Origin: Shinella lacus
GTDB lineage: Bacteria > Pseudomonadota > Alphaproteobacteria > Rhizobiales > Rhizobiaceae
Direction of reading: 5' to 3'
Length of the DNA stretch: 64,000 nt
Assembly (NCBI RefSeq): GCF_010994755.1
Contig: NZ_WHSB02000015.1
Location: 83,363 to 147,362 of the forward strand
The stretch's first letter is position 1, and each line of letters opens with the position of its first letter. The notes beneath the pieces are model-generated. The model searched no databases and had not been told where the DNA came from. It saw nothing but the letters and a program-made list of their open reading frames with translations. Below, piece after piece: positions 47,365 through 55,325 of the stretch. A program made the position numbers and the translations under genes.

Positions 47365-47634
47365 TTATTCCGCTGCTTCCGCTTTCGGGGCGACAGACAC
47401 GTAAACGCGACCGTTGGCCTTCGTACGGAAATTCACATTGCCAGCCGTAAGTGCGAAGATCGTGTGATCCTTGCCGAGGCCGACATTGGCACCGGGATGC
47501 CACTGCGTGCCGCGCTGGCGGACGATAATGTTGCCTGCGAGGACGGCTTCGCCGCCAAACTTCTTCACGCCAAGGCGCTTGGACTCGGAATCGCGACCGT
47601 TGCGCGAGGAACCGCCAGCTTTCTTGTGTGCCAT
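47365..47634 (-). CDS. rpmA: 50S ribosomal protein L27
   Basis: An 89-residue protein. [24 protein letters not shown] is the unprocessed type of L27 N-terminus, whose basic tail reaches the peptidyl-transferase centre. The rest ([29 protein letters not shown]) is standard. It follows rplU after 25 nt in the conserved L21-L27 pair. Confidence 0.97.
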   Translation of the reverse strand: MAHKKAGGSSRNGRDSESKRLGVKKFGGEAVLAGNIIVRQRGTQWHPGANVGLGKDHTIFALTAGNVNFRTKANGRVYVSVAPKAEAAE

Positions 47635-47659
47635 GGGAGTTCTCCTTTACCTGTCCGGA

Positions 47660-48031
47660 TTATTCGGCTGCTGCTTCGGCGGCGGGTTCAGACTTCTTGG
47701 AAGCCTTCTTCGCTTTGCCGGCGGCTGCGATGTCGATGATGCGGACAGTCGTGTTGTGCTGACGATGACCACGCGAACGCTTCGAGTTCTGGCGACGACG
47801 CTTCTTGAAGGCGATGACCTTCTTGGCGCGGCCATGCTCGACGACTTCGGCCGTCACGATGGCGCCTTCGACGAAGGGCGCACCGATCGTGGCATCGGCG
47901 CCAACGCCGACCATCAGCACTTCGGTGAATTCGATCTTTGCACCAGCGTCGCCCGACAGCTTTTCAATCGTCAGAACGTCGTTGGCGGCCACGCGGTACT
48001 GCTTACCGCCGGTCTTGATGACTGCGAACAT
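47660..48031 (-). CDS. rplU: 50S ribosomal protein L21
   Basis: A 123-residue protein. [25 protein letters not shown] and [26 protein letters not shown] are the L21 core that binds 23S rRNA. About 20 extra residues at the C-terminus are Ala/Lys/Glu-rich ([18 protein letters not shown]), as in other rhizobia. AAAGGA precedes the chosen ATG; an in-frame ATG five codons upstream lacks a ribosome-binding site. A long structured leader precedes it. Confidence 0.96.
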   Translation of the reverse strand: MFAVIKTGGKQYRVAANDVLTIEKLSGDAGAKIEFTEVLMVGVGADATIGAPFVEGAIVTAEVVEHGRAKKVIAFKKRRRQNSKRSRGHRQHNTTVRIIDIAAAGKAKKASKKSEPAAEAAAE

Positions 48032-48105
48032 TTTATATCCTTTCATGTTCGTGCCGGCTCTTTGCCCGTCAAGGCAAGGCCGTCTTTTTATCAGTCGCTC
48101 GGAAT

Positions 48106-48127
48106 GGCGATGCATTGGCGCATCGCC
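48106..48127 (-). promoter_or_regulatory. Hairpin in the rplU 5' leader
   Basis: GGCGATGC ATTGGC GCATCGCC forms an 8-bp perfect stem within a leader of about 180 nt between the promoter and rplU. A smaller ATGCC/GGCAT stem lies upstream. No T-run follows, so it is not a terminator. It could be a binding site for autoregulation. Confidence 0.45.
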
Positions 48128-48218
48128 GGCTCATGCTGTTCCTTGCAATATGCCAATAAGGCATGGCACAAAGAACCAGCGTCGCGGCACAAGTGAGACC
48201 TATGCCACTGCACCTTGC

Positions 48219-48247
48219 GCAATAGGTGAGGCGCTGAAAACTGTCAA
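48219..48247 (-). promoter_or_regulatory. Promoter of rplU-rpmA
   Basis: TTGACA (48247-48242), a 17-nt spacer and TATTGC (48224-48219) on the minus strand. It is the best promoter in the 331-bp gap between rplU and tRNA-Ser; I see no gene in that gap. Confidence 0.6.
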
Positions 48248-48362
48248 GAGAATTTCCGTCACCGTGACAAATAGATGAACATTCCTCGGGCGATCCCCCT
48301 TGCAAGCCCGTCCGACACCCGCTATGTACCGCCCCGCGTCGAAGGGCGCCGACCGACTATGC

Positions 48363-48452
48363 GGAGAGGTGGCAGAGTGGTCGAATGCACCGCACTCGAA
48401 ATGCGGCATACCTGCAAGGGTATCGTGGGTTCAAATCCCACCCTCTCCGCCA
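48363..48452 (+). tRNA. tRNA-Ser (anticodon CGA)
   Basis: A 90-nt class II tRNA. The acceptor arms are GGAGAGG and CCTCTCC with an encoded CCA end. The anticodon stem CCGCA/TGCGG has the loop CTCGAAA, so the anticodon CGA is at 48397-48399 and reads UCG serine codons. A long variable arm follows, and the T arm contains GGGTTCAAATCCC. Confidence 0.96.
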
Positions 48453-48472
48453 TTCAATCTCGCGATTGGCTT

Positions 48473-49222
48473 TTAAGACTGACCGCCTTTGTGCTGTCCG
48501 CGGCTATACGATCTTGATTCCACCTTCCAATAGGCACCTGTGCTGCATCGGGTTCCTCCCTCATCGCACCTCTCCGTTACGCGAAACGAGTTGGCAGCAC
48601 CGCCAAGGCTCAACGGCAAAAAGTATGGTGACCCCTTTTCCACTTTGATGATGTCCGGCCACGTCTGCCGCTCCAGTCGTTGGGATTCTGCCGGCGACGT
48701 AAGGACCATGAAAATGTCGATTGGCTGATAAGTCGAGTGTGGCGTGATTTTTCTGGAGACGTTTGCCCAATCGTGCAGACGCTCGCATTTGCGCTTCATC
48801 TGTGCGTTTCCCCAATTCGTGGCACCCTTCGCTTCAATCAGAATGAGCGTGCGATCGAAGGCGATGATCAGATCAAAATCCTCCTGTGTTCCCTGGATCA
48901 GACGGCGAGGCGGTTTTTCGGGGTTCTCGCTGTTTTCGTAGTTCAGGAGGGGTTCTTTGAGTTGGGGCCTGAGGCGGTCGAGCACAAGAGCGGAGAACAG
49001 CCAATCTATGTGATAGTCCATGGCCCACCAAGCCGAGACGGGCACAGTCACACCGATTTTCGCGTATAGGCTTTCCCTGAAAGATTTAGAGAGTTGCAAG
49101 TCGGCGCCAGTTTCGCCTATCGCGTTTCGAAGCAGCCAATAGCGCTCTTTGCGGTTAAACTGCTTCAAGCGCTCGACAAGTGAGAGTGGCTTGTCTTCAT
49201 GCTCGCTGTTTGAAGAATGCAT
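48473..49222 (-). CDS. Predicted PD-(D/E)xK nuclease-fold protein, accessory gene beside tRNA-Ser
   Basis: A 249-residue soluble protein that I cannot place in a named family. The segment EDFDLIIAFDRTLILIEAKGA (Asp115 or Asp117, Glu130, Lys132) has the D-x(n)-E-x-K pattern of PD-(D/E)xK nucleases, with hydrophobic strands around it. The N-terminal third is helical (LVERLKQFNRKERYWLLRNAIGE). Base composition is clearly lower in GC than the flanking genes, and it ends 20 nt from the 3' end of a tRNA gene, a common integration point. No integrase or repeated tRNA end is visible. Nuclease activity is inferred from the motif only; a defence or DNA-repair role is a guess. Confidence 0.6.
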   Translation of the reverse strand: MHSSNSEHEDKPLSLVERLKQFNRKERYWLLRNAIGETGADLQLSKSFRESLYAKIGVTVPVSAWWAMDYHIDWLFSALVLDRLRPQLKEPLLNYENSENPEKPPRRLIQGTQEDFDLIIAFDRTLILIEAKGATNWGNAQMKRKCERLHDWANVSRKITPHSTYQPIDIFMVLTSPAESQRLERQTWPDIIKVEKGSPYFLPLSLGGAANSFRVTERCDEGGTRCSTGAYWKVESRSYSRGQHKGGQS

Positions 49223-49382
49223 GCTATCTCGGCTCCTGAATCGCTTGAAACAGATATCAGTTGGTTTTTTGTTTGAGGTAAAGGGTGCGTGAAGCGGAAA
49301 AACGTATTGAGGGCCTCATCGGATGGACTCGCCGTACCGCGTCATGGCATAGGGCGCGGGACACGACGAGGCCCGTTTTTCC

Positions 49383-51005
49383 ATGATCCGCATCGAGAAT
49401 ATCAGCAAGTCCAACAGCCACCGTATCCTGTTCATCGAGGCGTCTGCCGCGCTGAACCGGGGGGAGAAGATCGGGCTGGTCGGGCCGAACGGGGCTGGCA
49501 AGACGACGCTGTTCCGGATGATCACCGCGCAGGAAGCGCCGGACGAGGGACAGGTCTCGGTCGAGAAGAATGTTTCGATCGGCTATTTCAGCCAGGATGT
49601 CGGCGAGATGGCGGGGCGGAGCGCCGTTACCGAAGTGATGGACGGGGCGGGGCCGGTGAGCACGGTCTCGGCGGAGCTGCACGAGCTTGAAGCGGCGATG
49701 GTCGATCCGGACCGGCTCGATGAGATGGATGTGATCATCGAGCGCTATGGCGAGGTGCAGGCGCGTTACGAGGAGCTCGACGGCTATGGGCTGGAGAGCC
49801 GGGCGCGCGAGGTTCTGGCGGGGCTTAGCTTCAGCGAAGAGATGATGGACGGCGACGTCGCAAAACTTTCCGGCGGCTGGAAGATGCGCGTGGCGCTGGC
49901 CCGCATTCTCCTCATGCGGCCGGATGTGATGCTGCTCGACGAGCCGAGCAACCATCTCGATCTCGAAAGCCTGATCTGGCTGGAGCAGTTTTTGAAAGGG
50001 TATGACGGCGCGCTCTTGATGACCTCGCACGACCGCGAGTTCATGAACCGCATCGTGACGAAAATCATCGAGATCGATGCCGGGTCGCTCACCACCTATT
50101 CCGGCGACTACGGTTTTTACGAGCAGCAGCGCGCGCAGAACGAGAAGCAGCAGCAGGCCCAGTTCGAGCGCCAGCAGGCGATGCTCGCCAAGGAGATCAA
50201 GTTCATCGAGCGCTTCAAGGCGCGCGCCTCGCATGCCGCCCAGGTGCAGAGCCGGGTGAAGAAGCTCGACAAGATCGAGCGCGTCGAGCCGCCTCGCCGG
50301 CGCCAGACCGTCATGTTCGAATTCCAGCCGGCGCCGCGCTCAGGCGAGGACGTGGTCAACCTCAAGAACGTGCACAAGGCCTATGGTAGCCGTTCGATCT
50401 ACCAGGATTTCAGTTTTCTCATCCGCCGCCGCGAGCGTTGGTGCGTGATGGGCGTCAACGGTGCCGGCAAGTCGACATTGCTGAAGCTCGTCGCCGGTGC
50501 CGCGACGCCGGACGAGGGCAGCGTGACGATCGGGGCGAGCGTCAAGGTCGGTTATTTTGCACAGCATGCGATGGATCTTCTCGACGGCGAGATGACGGTG
50601 TTCGAGTGGCTGGAGAACGAGTTTCCGCGCGCCGGGCAGGGGCCGTTGCGCACGCTGGCCGGCTGCTTCGGCTTTTCCGGCGACGATGTCGAGAAGCGGT
50701 GCCGGGTGCTCTCCGGCGGCGAGAAGGCGCGGCTGGTGATGGCGGCGATGCTGTTCGATCCGCCGAACTTCTTGATCCTCGATGAGCCGACGAACCATCT
50801 CGATCTCGACACCAAGGAAATGCTGATCAAGGCGCTGGGGGAATATGAGGGCACCATGCTCTTCGTTTCGCACGACCGCCATTTCCTCGGTGCCTTGTCG
50901 AACCGTGTGCTTGAATTGAACGGCAACGACGTGCATCAATATCCGGGCGGTTACGTCGAATATGTCGCCCAGACCGGCCATGAGGCGCCGGGCGTTCCGG
51001 GCTGA
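49383..51005 (+). CDS. ABC-F family ATPase (ribosome-associated)
   Basis: A 540-residue protein with two ABC domains and no membrane part. NBD1 has GPNGAGKTT near residue 40, the LSGGWKMRVALA signature and LLDEPSNHLDLE. The charged P-site tRNA-interaction linker spans about residues 245-305 (RAQNEKQQQAQFERQQAMLAKEIKFIERF). NBD2 has GVNGAGKST, LSGGEKARLVMA and LILDEPTNHLDLD. ABC-F proteins act at the ribosomal E site and rescue or throttle translation. It looks closest to the YbiT-type housekeeping members, and antibiotic resistance is not indicated. Confidence 0.9.
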   Translation: MIRIENISKSNSHRILFIEASAALNRGEKIGLVGPNGAGKTTLFRMITAQEAPDEGQVSVEKNVSIGYFSQDVGEMAGRSAVTEVMDGAGPVSTVSAELHELEAAMVDPDRLDEMDVIIERYGEVQARYEELDGYGLESRAREVLAGLSFSEEMMDGDVAKLSGGWKMRVALARILLMRPDVMLLDEPSNHLDLESLIWLEQFLKGYDGALLMTSHDREFMNRIVTKIIEIDAGSLTTYSGDYGFYEQQRAQNEKQQQAQFERQQAMLAKEIKFIERFKARASHAAQVQSRVKKLDKIERVEPPRRRQTVMFEFQPAPRSGEDVVNLKNVHKAYGSRSIYQDFSFLIRRRERWCVMGVNGAGKSTLLKLVAGAATPDEGSVTIGASVKVGYFAQHAMDLLDGEMTVFEWLENEFPRAGQGPLRTLAGCFGFSGDDVEKRCRVLSGGEKARLVMAAMLFDPPNFLILDEPTNHLDLDTKEMLIKALGEYEGTMLFVSHDRHFLGALSNRVLELNGNDVHQYPGGYVEYVAQTGHEAPGVPG

Positions 51006-51059
51006 CGCCTGGGGCTGTATGCGCTATGAATCCGGCGGGCAGCCTGACCGGAAGCGCGA

Positions 51060-51518
51060 ATGCAGCGAGAGAAACCGCTTTATCGACGCGTCAACACGCG
51101 GACCCGTGGTGTGAACCACGGTTCGGGCGGCGACTATCGCTGGTCGCGGCGGCGCGAGGATCGCGTGCATGAGGGCGCCATGCGCAGCGGTCAGCGCCAC
51201 GGGCTCGATTATACGCCGCTCTTCAAATTCCTGCTTTCGCGGGTCGGCGAGGACTGGGACGGCGTGCATGCCGAGGCGGTGGCGCGGCTCGACAAGGCGG
51301 AGCCGATCTCCTGGATGGTGGCGCGCTCGGAGGCGGAGAAAAAGCCCTTCGTGCGGATGGGCGAAAGTTCTTATTACAGCGGTCTCTTCGTCGATGGCGA
51401 AAACCGGCTGCGGCTGGTCGATCCGGAGTTGCGCGTCGAGCATATGGAGCCACGCTGCGCCTGCTGCACGCACACGTTCAACGGCGTTCCCTTCACGCGC
51501 AAATACGCGGCGCCCTGA
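51060..51518 (+). CDS. Conserved protein of unknown function with a CxCC motif
   Basis: A 152-residue hydrophilic protein. The N-terminal EKPLYRRVNTRTRGVNHGSGGDYRW is very basic. The middle DYTPLFKFLLSRVGEDWDGVHAEAVARL looks like a conserved globular part. The C-terminus has Cys133, Cys135, Cys136 and His138 (RCACCTHTFNG), a possible metal site. I know similar unnamed proteins from diverse bacteria but no function. It lies 54 nt after the ABC-F gene on the same strand and may be co-transcribed with it. Confidence 0.75.
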   Translation: MQREKPLYRRVNTRTRGVNHGSGGDYRWSRRREDRVHEGAMRSGQRHGLDYTPLFKFLLSRVGEDWDGVHAEAVARLDKAEPISWMVARSEAEKKPFVRMGESSYYSGLFVDGENRLRLVDPELRVEHMEPRCACCTHTFNGVPFTRKYAAP

Positions 51519-51521
51519 CCG

Positions 51522-51923
51522 TCAGGCCGTGCCGCGATATTGCTCGTCCGTCACTTGTTCCAGCCAGGTCACCGGCGAACCGTTTTCCGATTCGGCGATC
51601 GCGACATGGGTCATGGCGGTCCTGTCGGTGGCGCCGTGCCAGTGTTTTTCGCCGGGGGGAAACCAGACGACGTCGCCGGGATGGATTTCCTCGATCGGCC
51701 CGCCCTCGCGCTGCGCCCAGCCAAGGCCGGCGGTGACGATGACGAGCTGGCCGAGCGGATGCGTGTGCCAGGCGGTGCGGGCACCGGGCTCGAAGGTGAC
51801 GATCGCGCCGCCGGCGCGTCCGGGCGCTTCCGCCTTGAAGGGCGTGTCGAGGCGCACCTTGCCTGTGAAATAGTCCGCCGGGCCGGGCGTCGAGGGGCTG
51901 GTGCCGTTGCGCTTGATGTCCAT
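51522..51923 (-). CDS. Cupin-domain protein
   Basis: A 133-residue single-cupin protein. Motif 1 is [23 protein letters not shown] (His-x-His metal ligands), and motif 2 is [18 protein letters not shown] (the final His). The layout resembles the small cupins that include manganese-dependent hydroxynitrile lyases and carboxymuconolactone-type partners, but the substrate is unknown. AAGGAG lies 7 nt before the ATG; a GTG five codons upstream is less likely. It converges with the conserved unknown gene and is divergent from the flavoprotein gene. Confidence 0.83.
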   Translation of the reverse strand: MDIKRNGTSPSTPGPADYFTGKVRLDTPFKAEAPGRAGGAIVTFEPGARTAWHTHPLGQLVIVTAGLGWAQREGGPIEEIHPGDVVWFPPGEKHWHGATDRTAMTHVAIAESENGSPVTWLEQVTDEQYRGTA

Positions 51924-52021
51924 GTCCGTCTCCTTCACGTCTCTCGGCGACCATACACGGCTGGCGGAGCCGCCGCAGACGATTTATGAGGACGGCCAGG
52001 GTTTTCAAGACGGGAAGCGGA

Positions 52022-53230
52022 ATGGACAAGCGGCGCATCGGGATCGTCGGCGGCGGGCCGGCCGGGCTGATGGCGGCAGAAATGCTGTCGACGCGCGGCC
52101 ACGCGGTGACCGTGCTGGAGGCGATGCCGACGATCGGGCGCAAATTTCTGCTGGCGGGCAAGTCGGGCCTCAACCTCACCCATTCGGAAGCCTATGCGCG
52201 CTTCGTCACCCGTTTTGGCGCGGCGAACGAGCATCTGCGCGCGGCGCTCGATGCCTTCACGCCGAAGGATTTGCGGGCCTGGGCGCTTGGGCTCGGCACG
52301 GAAACCTTCGTTGGCACGTCGGGCCGCGTGTTTCCGACCGTGATGAAGGCCTCTCCGCTGCTGCGCGCCTGGCGGGCGCGGCTGGAACAGGAGGGCGTCG
52401 ATATTCGCGTACGTCACCGCTGGCACGGTTTTGCGCCGGAGGGGCTTCTGGTCGAAACGCCGGAAGGCATGGCGACGATGGAATTCGACGCGGTGCTTCT
52501 GGCGCTCGGCGGCGCGAGCTGGCCGCGGCTTGGTTCAGATGCGGCCTGGGTCGAAACACTTGCGGACAGGGGCGTTGGGATCGCGCCCTTGCGTCCGGCC
52601 AATTGCGGCTTCGACGTGGATTGGTCGCCGTTTTTCGTCGAAAGATTTGCCGGGGCGCCGGTCAAGGGTGTCACGGCGCATTCGGCGGCGGGCGCCATTC
52701 CCGGAGAGTTCATCGTGTCGAACATGGGCGTGGAGGGCAGCCTGATCTATGCCCATGCTGCCGCCTTGCGCGATGCGCTGGAGCAGAACGGGACGGCGAC
52801 GCTCGTGCTGGATCTGGCGCCGGGGCGGACCGTCGAGCGCCTTGCCGGTGATCTTGCACGCCAGGGCGGCAAGGCGAGTTTTTCCAGCCGGCTGCGCAAG
52901 GGGGCAGGGCTCGACGGGGTCAAGGCGGCGCTGCTGCGCGAATGTTTTTCCGATGTTTCCGCCATGACGTCGGAGGCGCTGGCCACGGCGATCAAGGCCC
53001 TGCCGATCCGTCTCGTGCGGCCCCGGCCGATCGCCGAAGCGATTTCGTCGGCCGGCGGCATCCGCTTCGATGCGATCAAAGCGTCCTATATGCTGAAGGC
53101 GTTGCCGGGCGTCTTCGTCGCGGGCGAGATGCTCGACTGGGAGGCGCCGACTGGCGGTTACCTGCTCACGGCCTGTTTTGCCACCGGCCGCGCCGCGGCT
53201 TTTGGGATCAATAGCTGGCTATCCAACTGA
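52022..53230 (+). CDS. NAD(P)/FAD-dependent oxidoreductase, HI0933/TIGR03862-type flavoprotein
   Basis: A 402-residue protein. The FAD-binding GxGxxG start is RRIGIVGGGPAGLMAAEML, followed by GRKFLLAGKSGLNLTHSE, ETFVGTSGRVFPTVMKASPLLRAW and the C-terminal GGYLLTACFATGRAAAFG, all family marks. The biochemical function of this family is not established. The ATG chosen starts the Rossmann motif; an in-frame ATG 12 codons upstream has no clear ribosome-binding site. It converges with the IclR gene, 8 nt apart. Confidence 0.85.
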   Translation: MDKRRIGIVGGGPAGLMAAEMLSTRGHAVTVLEAMPTIGRKFLLAGKSGLNLTHSEAYARFVTRFGAANEHLRAALDAFTPKDLRAWALGLGTETFVGTSGRVFPTVMKASPLLRAWRARLEQEGVDIRVRHRWHGFAPEGLLVETPEGMATMEFDAVLLALGGASWPRLGSDAAWVETLADRGVGIAPLRPANCGFDVDWSPFFVERFAGAPVKGVTAHSAAGAIPGEFIVSNMGVEGSLIYAHAAALRDALEQNGTATLVLDLAPGRTVERLAGDLARQGGKASFSSRLRKGAGLDGVKAALLRECFSDVSAMTSEALATAIKALPIRLVRPRPIAEAISSAGGIRFDAIKASYMLKALPGVFVAGEMLDWEAPTGGYLLTACFATGRAAAFGINSWLSN

Positions 53231-53238
53231 TTTGAAAC

Positions 53239-54024
53239 TCAACCCCGTTTCGCTCGTGTCGGCGCGTGGTTGAGGCTGGCTGCCGCCTCCTTGAGCCGAG
53301 CGAGGTAGCGGTCGCGGTTGGCAAGCCCGTCGTCGCGCGGCGTGACGAGGCAGAGCGTGGCGGCCGCGTGGCCCCCCTCATCCATCACAGGCACGGCGAA
53401 GCAGTGGGTAAAACTGTCGACGATGCTGTTGAAGGTGAAAAAGCCTTCGCGCTCGGCTTGGCGTACTTCGGCGAGGAAGTGCTGCGGGTCGAGCCATTCG
53501 CCGCCCGGCAGGCGGAAATCCTGCGACGGGATGAAGGTGAGAATGTCCTCATCCGTCCGATGCGCGACGAGCAGGCGGCCGGAGGCCGTCCATGGGATCG
53601 GCACGGACTGGCCGATATCCGTCGAGATGCGGAACGGCCGGGCGCCCTCGCGCATGCGCACCACCGTGTATTTGTTGCCGTCCAGCATGCAGAACTGCGC
53701 CGTCTCGCGTGTCTCGTCGGCCAGCCGCTCGAGCACCGCCTCGCATTCGCGGGTGAAGTCGAAATGGTTCTCGTAGGCCGCACCGAGGAAATAGAGTTTT
53801 CGTCCGAGATAGACGCGGCCCTCGCCACCGGTGAATTCGAGGATGCCGTTGCGCAGCAACAGGTTCACCAGCTCATAGACCGATGAGCGCGGTGCCCCGA
53901 TCTGGGCCGCGATCTCGTTCGGCTTCAGCGCCTGGCGCTTCTGGCGCAGGAAATCGAGGATCTCGAAGGCGCGGTCGAGACCGCGGGCGCGCTTGCCGGC
54001 TGCTTCATCCAGAACTGCATCCAT
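53239..54024 (-). CDS. IclR-family transcriptional regulator of the adjacent catabolic cluster
   Basis: A 261-residue regulator. The N-terminal winged helix is at about residues 15-80 (RAFEILDFLRQKRQALKPNEIAAQIGAPRSSVYELVNLLLRNGIL). The effector-binding domain is at about 95-250, with the ligand-pocket Cys in TAQFCMLDGNKYTVV. It is divergent from the ABC operon, and a GTCCA...TGGAC inverted repeat lies in between. Similar motifs lie in front of the last gene of the cluster, so it probably controls both units. The frame is open 34 codons further upstream; the chosen ATG gives the family length. Confidence 0.88.
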   Translation of the reverse strand: MDAVLDEAAGKRARGLDRAFEILDFLRQKRQALKPNEIAAQIGAPRSSVYELVNLLLRNGILEFTGGEGRVYLGRKLYFLGAAYENHFDFTRECEAVLERLADETRETAQFCMLDGNKYTVVRMREGARPFRISTDIGQSVPIPWTASGRLLVAHRTDEDILTFIPSQDFRLPGGEWLDPQHFLAEVRQAEREGFFTFNSIVDSFTHCFAVPVMDEGGHAAATLCLVTPRDDGLANRDRYLARLKEAAASLNHAPTRAKRG

Positions 54025-54165
54025 TCCCGTCGGTCCCTGCCTTTTCGTCCCGTCGAAGCTTCTCACGCCGCCCGTGACATCTGTCAATCCGCATGCCTGC
54101 GGTCCCGCAGCGCGAAATTTCCGCACCCCTCTTGCGAGGCGGAAAAAACGGCATAAGATCGCGCC

Positions 54166-54201
54166 GTCCAGTATTTAGATCATCTGTACGCTATATTGGA
54201 C
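54166..54201. promoter_or_regulatory. Putative IclR operator before the ABC operon
   Basis: GTCCAGTATTTAGA (54166-54179) and, inverted, TATATTGGAC (54192-54201) lie between the regulator gene and the binding-protein gene. Similar GTCCA plus AT-rich elements occur at 63552-63593. Binding is inferred. Confidence 0.5.
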
Positions 54202-54253
54202 ATAGACGGATGGCAAGCCCGTTCCTGCTGCCGCACAAAAAAGGGGATCGACA

Positions 54254-55306
54254 ATGAACAATCTTGAGAACAGCCGCCGCCTTCTTGCTGGCGCTGCCGC
54301 CGCCACGGCGCTCCTTGTGTTTTCCGCCGGCACCGCATCTGCCGCCGCCAATTGCATCAAGGGCGACCGCAAAGCGCCATATACGGTCGGCTGGGCGAAC
54401 ATCTATTCCGTGCCGACCTGGATGAAGCAGACGGAAGGCACGATTTCGGCCGAAGTGGAGGAACTGAAGAAGGCTGGCCTCGTGAAGGACCTGATGATCA
54501 CGGACGCGCAGGGCAATGCGCAGACGCAGATCCAGCACATCCAGTCGATGATCGACGCCAATGTAGATGCCATCGTGGTCATCGCCGGCTCCTCCAACGC
54601 GCTCGATCGCGTCATTTCGGATGCCTGCGACAAGGGCATCGCCGTCGTGAACTTCGACAGCCTCGTCAACACGGACAAGGTGACGGCGAAGATCAACACC
54701 GATTCCAACGAATGGGGCGCCACCGCCGCCAAATGGATGGTCGATCAGCTCGGCGGCAAGGGCAAGATCATCATCATGAACGGCCCCGCCGGCATTTCCG
54801 TCAGCGACGACCGCCGCAAGGGCGCGCAGCCGGTGCTCGATGCCAATCCCGGCCTCGAAGTCATCACCGAGACGAACACGGAATACAACGTCGCCCCTGC
54901 ACAGGAAGCGATGACCAGCCTGCTCTTCGCCAATCCGGAAATCGACGGTGTGCTGTCGCTCGGCGGCGCGCTCTCGGCCGGCTCCGTCATGGCCTTCGAT
55001 CGCCAGGGCCGCGAACAGGTGCCGACGAGCGGCGAGAACGCCCGCCAGTTCCTGGAACTGTGGAAGGAAAAGGGCCTGAAGGGCTGGGCCACCATGCAGC
55101 CGAACTGGCTCGGTGCGCTTTCCGTCTATACGGCCGTGCAGGCGCTGGAAGGCAAGGACGTGCCGGCCTTCATCAAGGTGCCGCTGCCGGTCATCGATGA
55201 CAGCACGATCGATGGCTACCTCGCCCGCGCCGCCGATTTCCCGGCCGACGGCTATATCTACTCGGATTACGACAAGGCGCTGTTCGACAAGCTGCTGGCC
55301 CAGTGA
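54254..55306 (+). CDS. Sugar-type ABC transporter substrate-binding protein (CUT2 class)
   Basis: A 350-residue periplasmic protein with a signal peptide (RRLLAGAAAATALLVFSAGTASA-AA). The fold is Peripla_BP_4/ribose-binding type: YTVGWANIYSVPTWMKQTEGTISAEVEELKKAG, VDAIVVIAGSSNALDRVI and VLSLGGALSAGSVMAF. CUT2 members bind pentoses, rhamnose, autoinducer-2, inositol and other small molecules; the ligand here cannot be read. AAGGGGA precedes the ATG. It is the first gene of an operon of at least eight genes. Confidence 0.88.
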   Translation: MNNLENSRRLLAGAAAATALLVFSAGTASAAANCIKGDRKAPYTVGWANIYSVPTWMKQTEGTISAEVEELKKAGLVKDLMITDAQGNAQTQIQHIQSMIDANVDAIVVIAGSSNALDRVISDACDKGIAVVNFDSLVNTDKVTAKINTDSNEWGATAAKWMVDQLGGKGKIIIMNGPAGISVSDDRRKGAQPVLDANPGLEVITETNTEYNVAPAQEAMTSLLFANPEIDGVLSLGGALSAGSVMAFDRQGREQVPTSGENARQFLELWKEKGLKGWATMQPNWLGALSVYTAVQALEGKDVPAFIKVPLPVIDDSTIDGYLARAADFPADGYIYSDYDKALFDKLLAQ

Positions 55307-55325
55307 TCGCGTGAAGGATGCCGTG

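Noticed and set aside
48453..49382. Possible integrative element bounded by repeats of the tRNA-Ser 3' end
   Set aside because: I could not find a second copy of the tRNA end, nor any integrase or mobility gene; only the single nuclease-like gene is supported.
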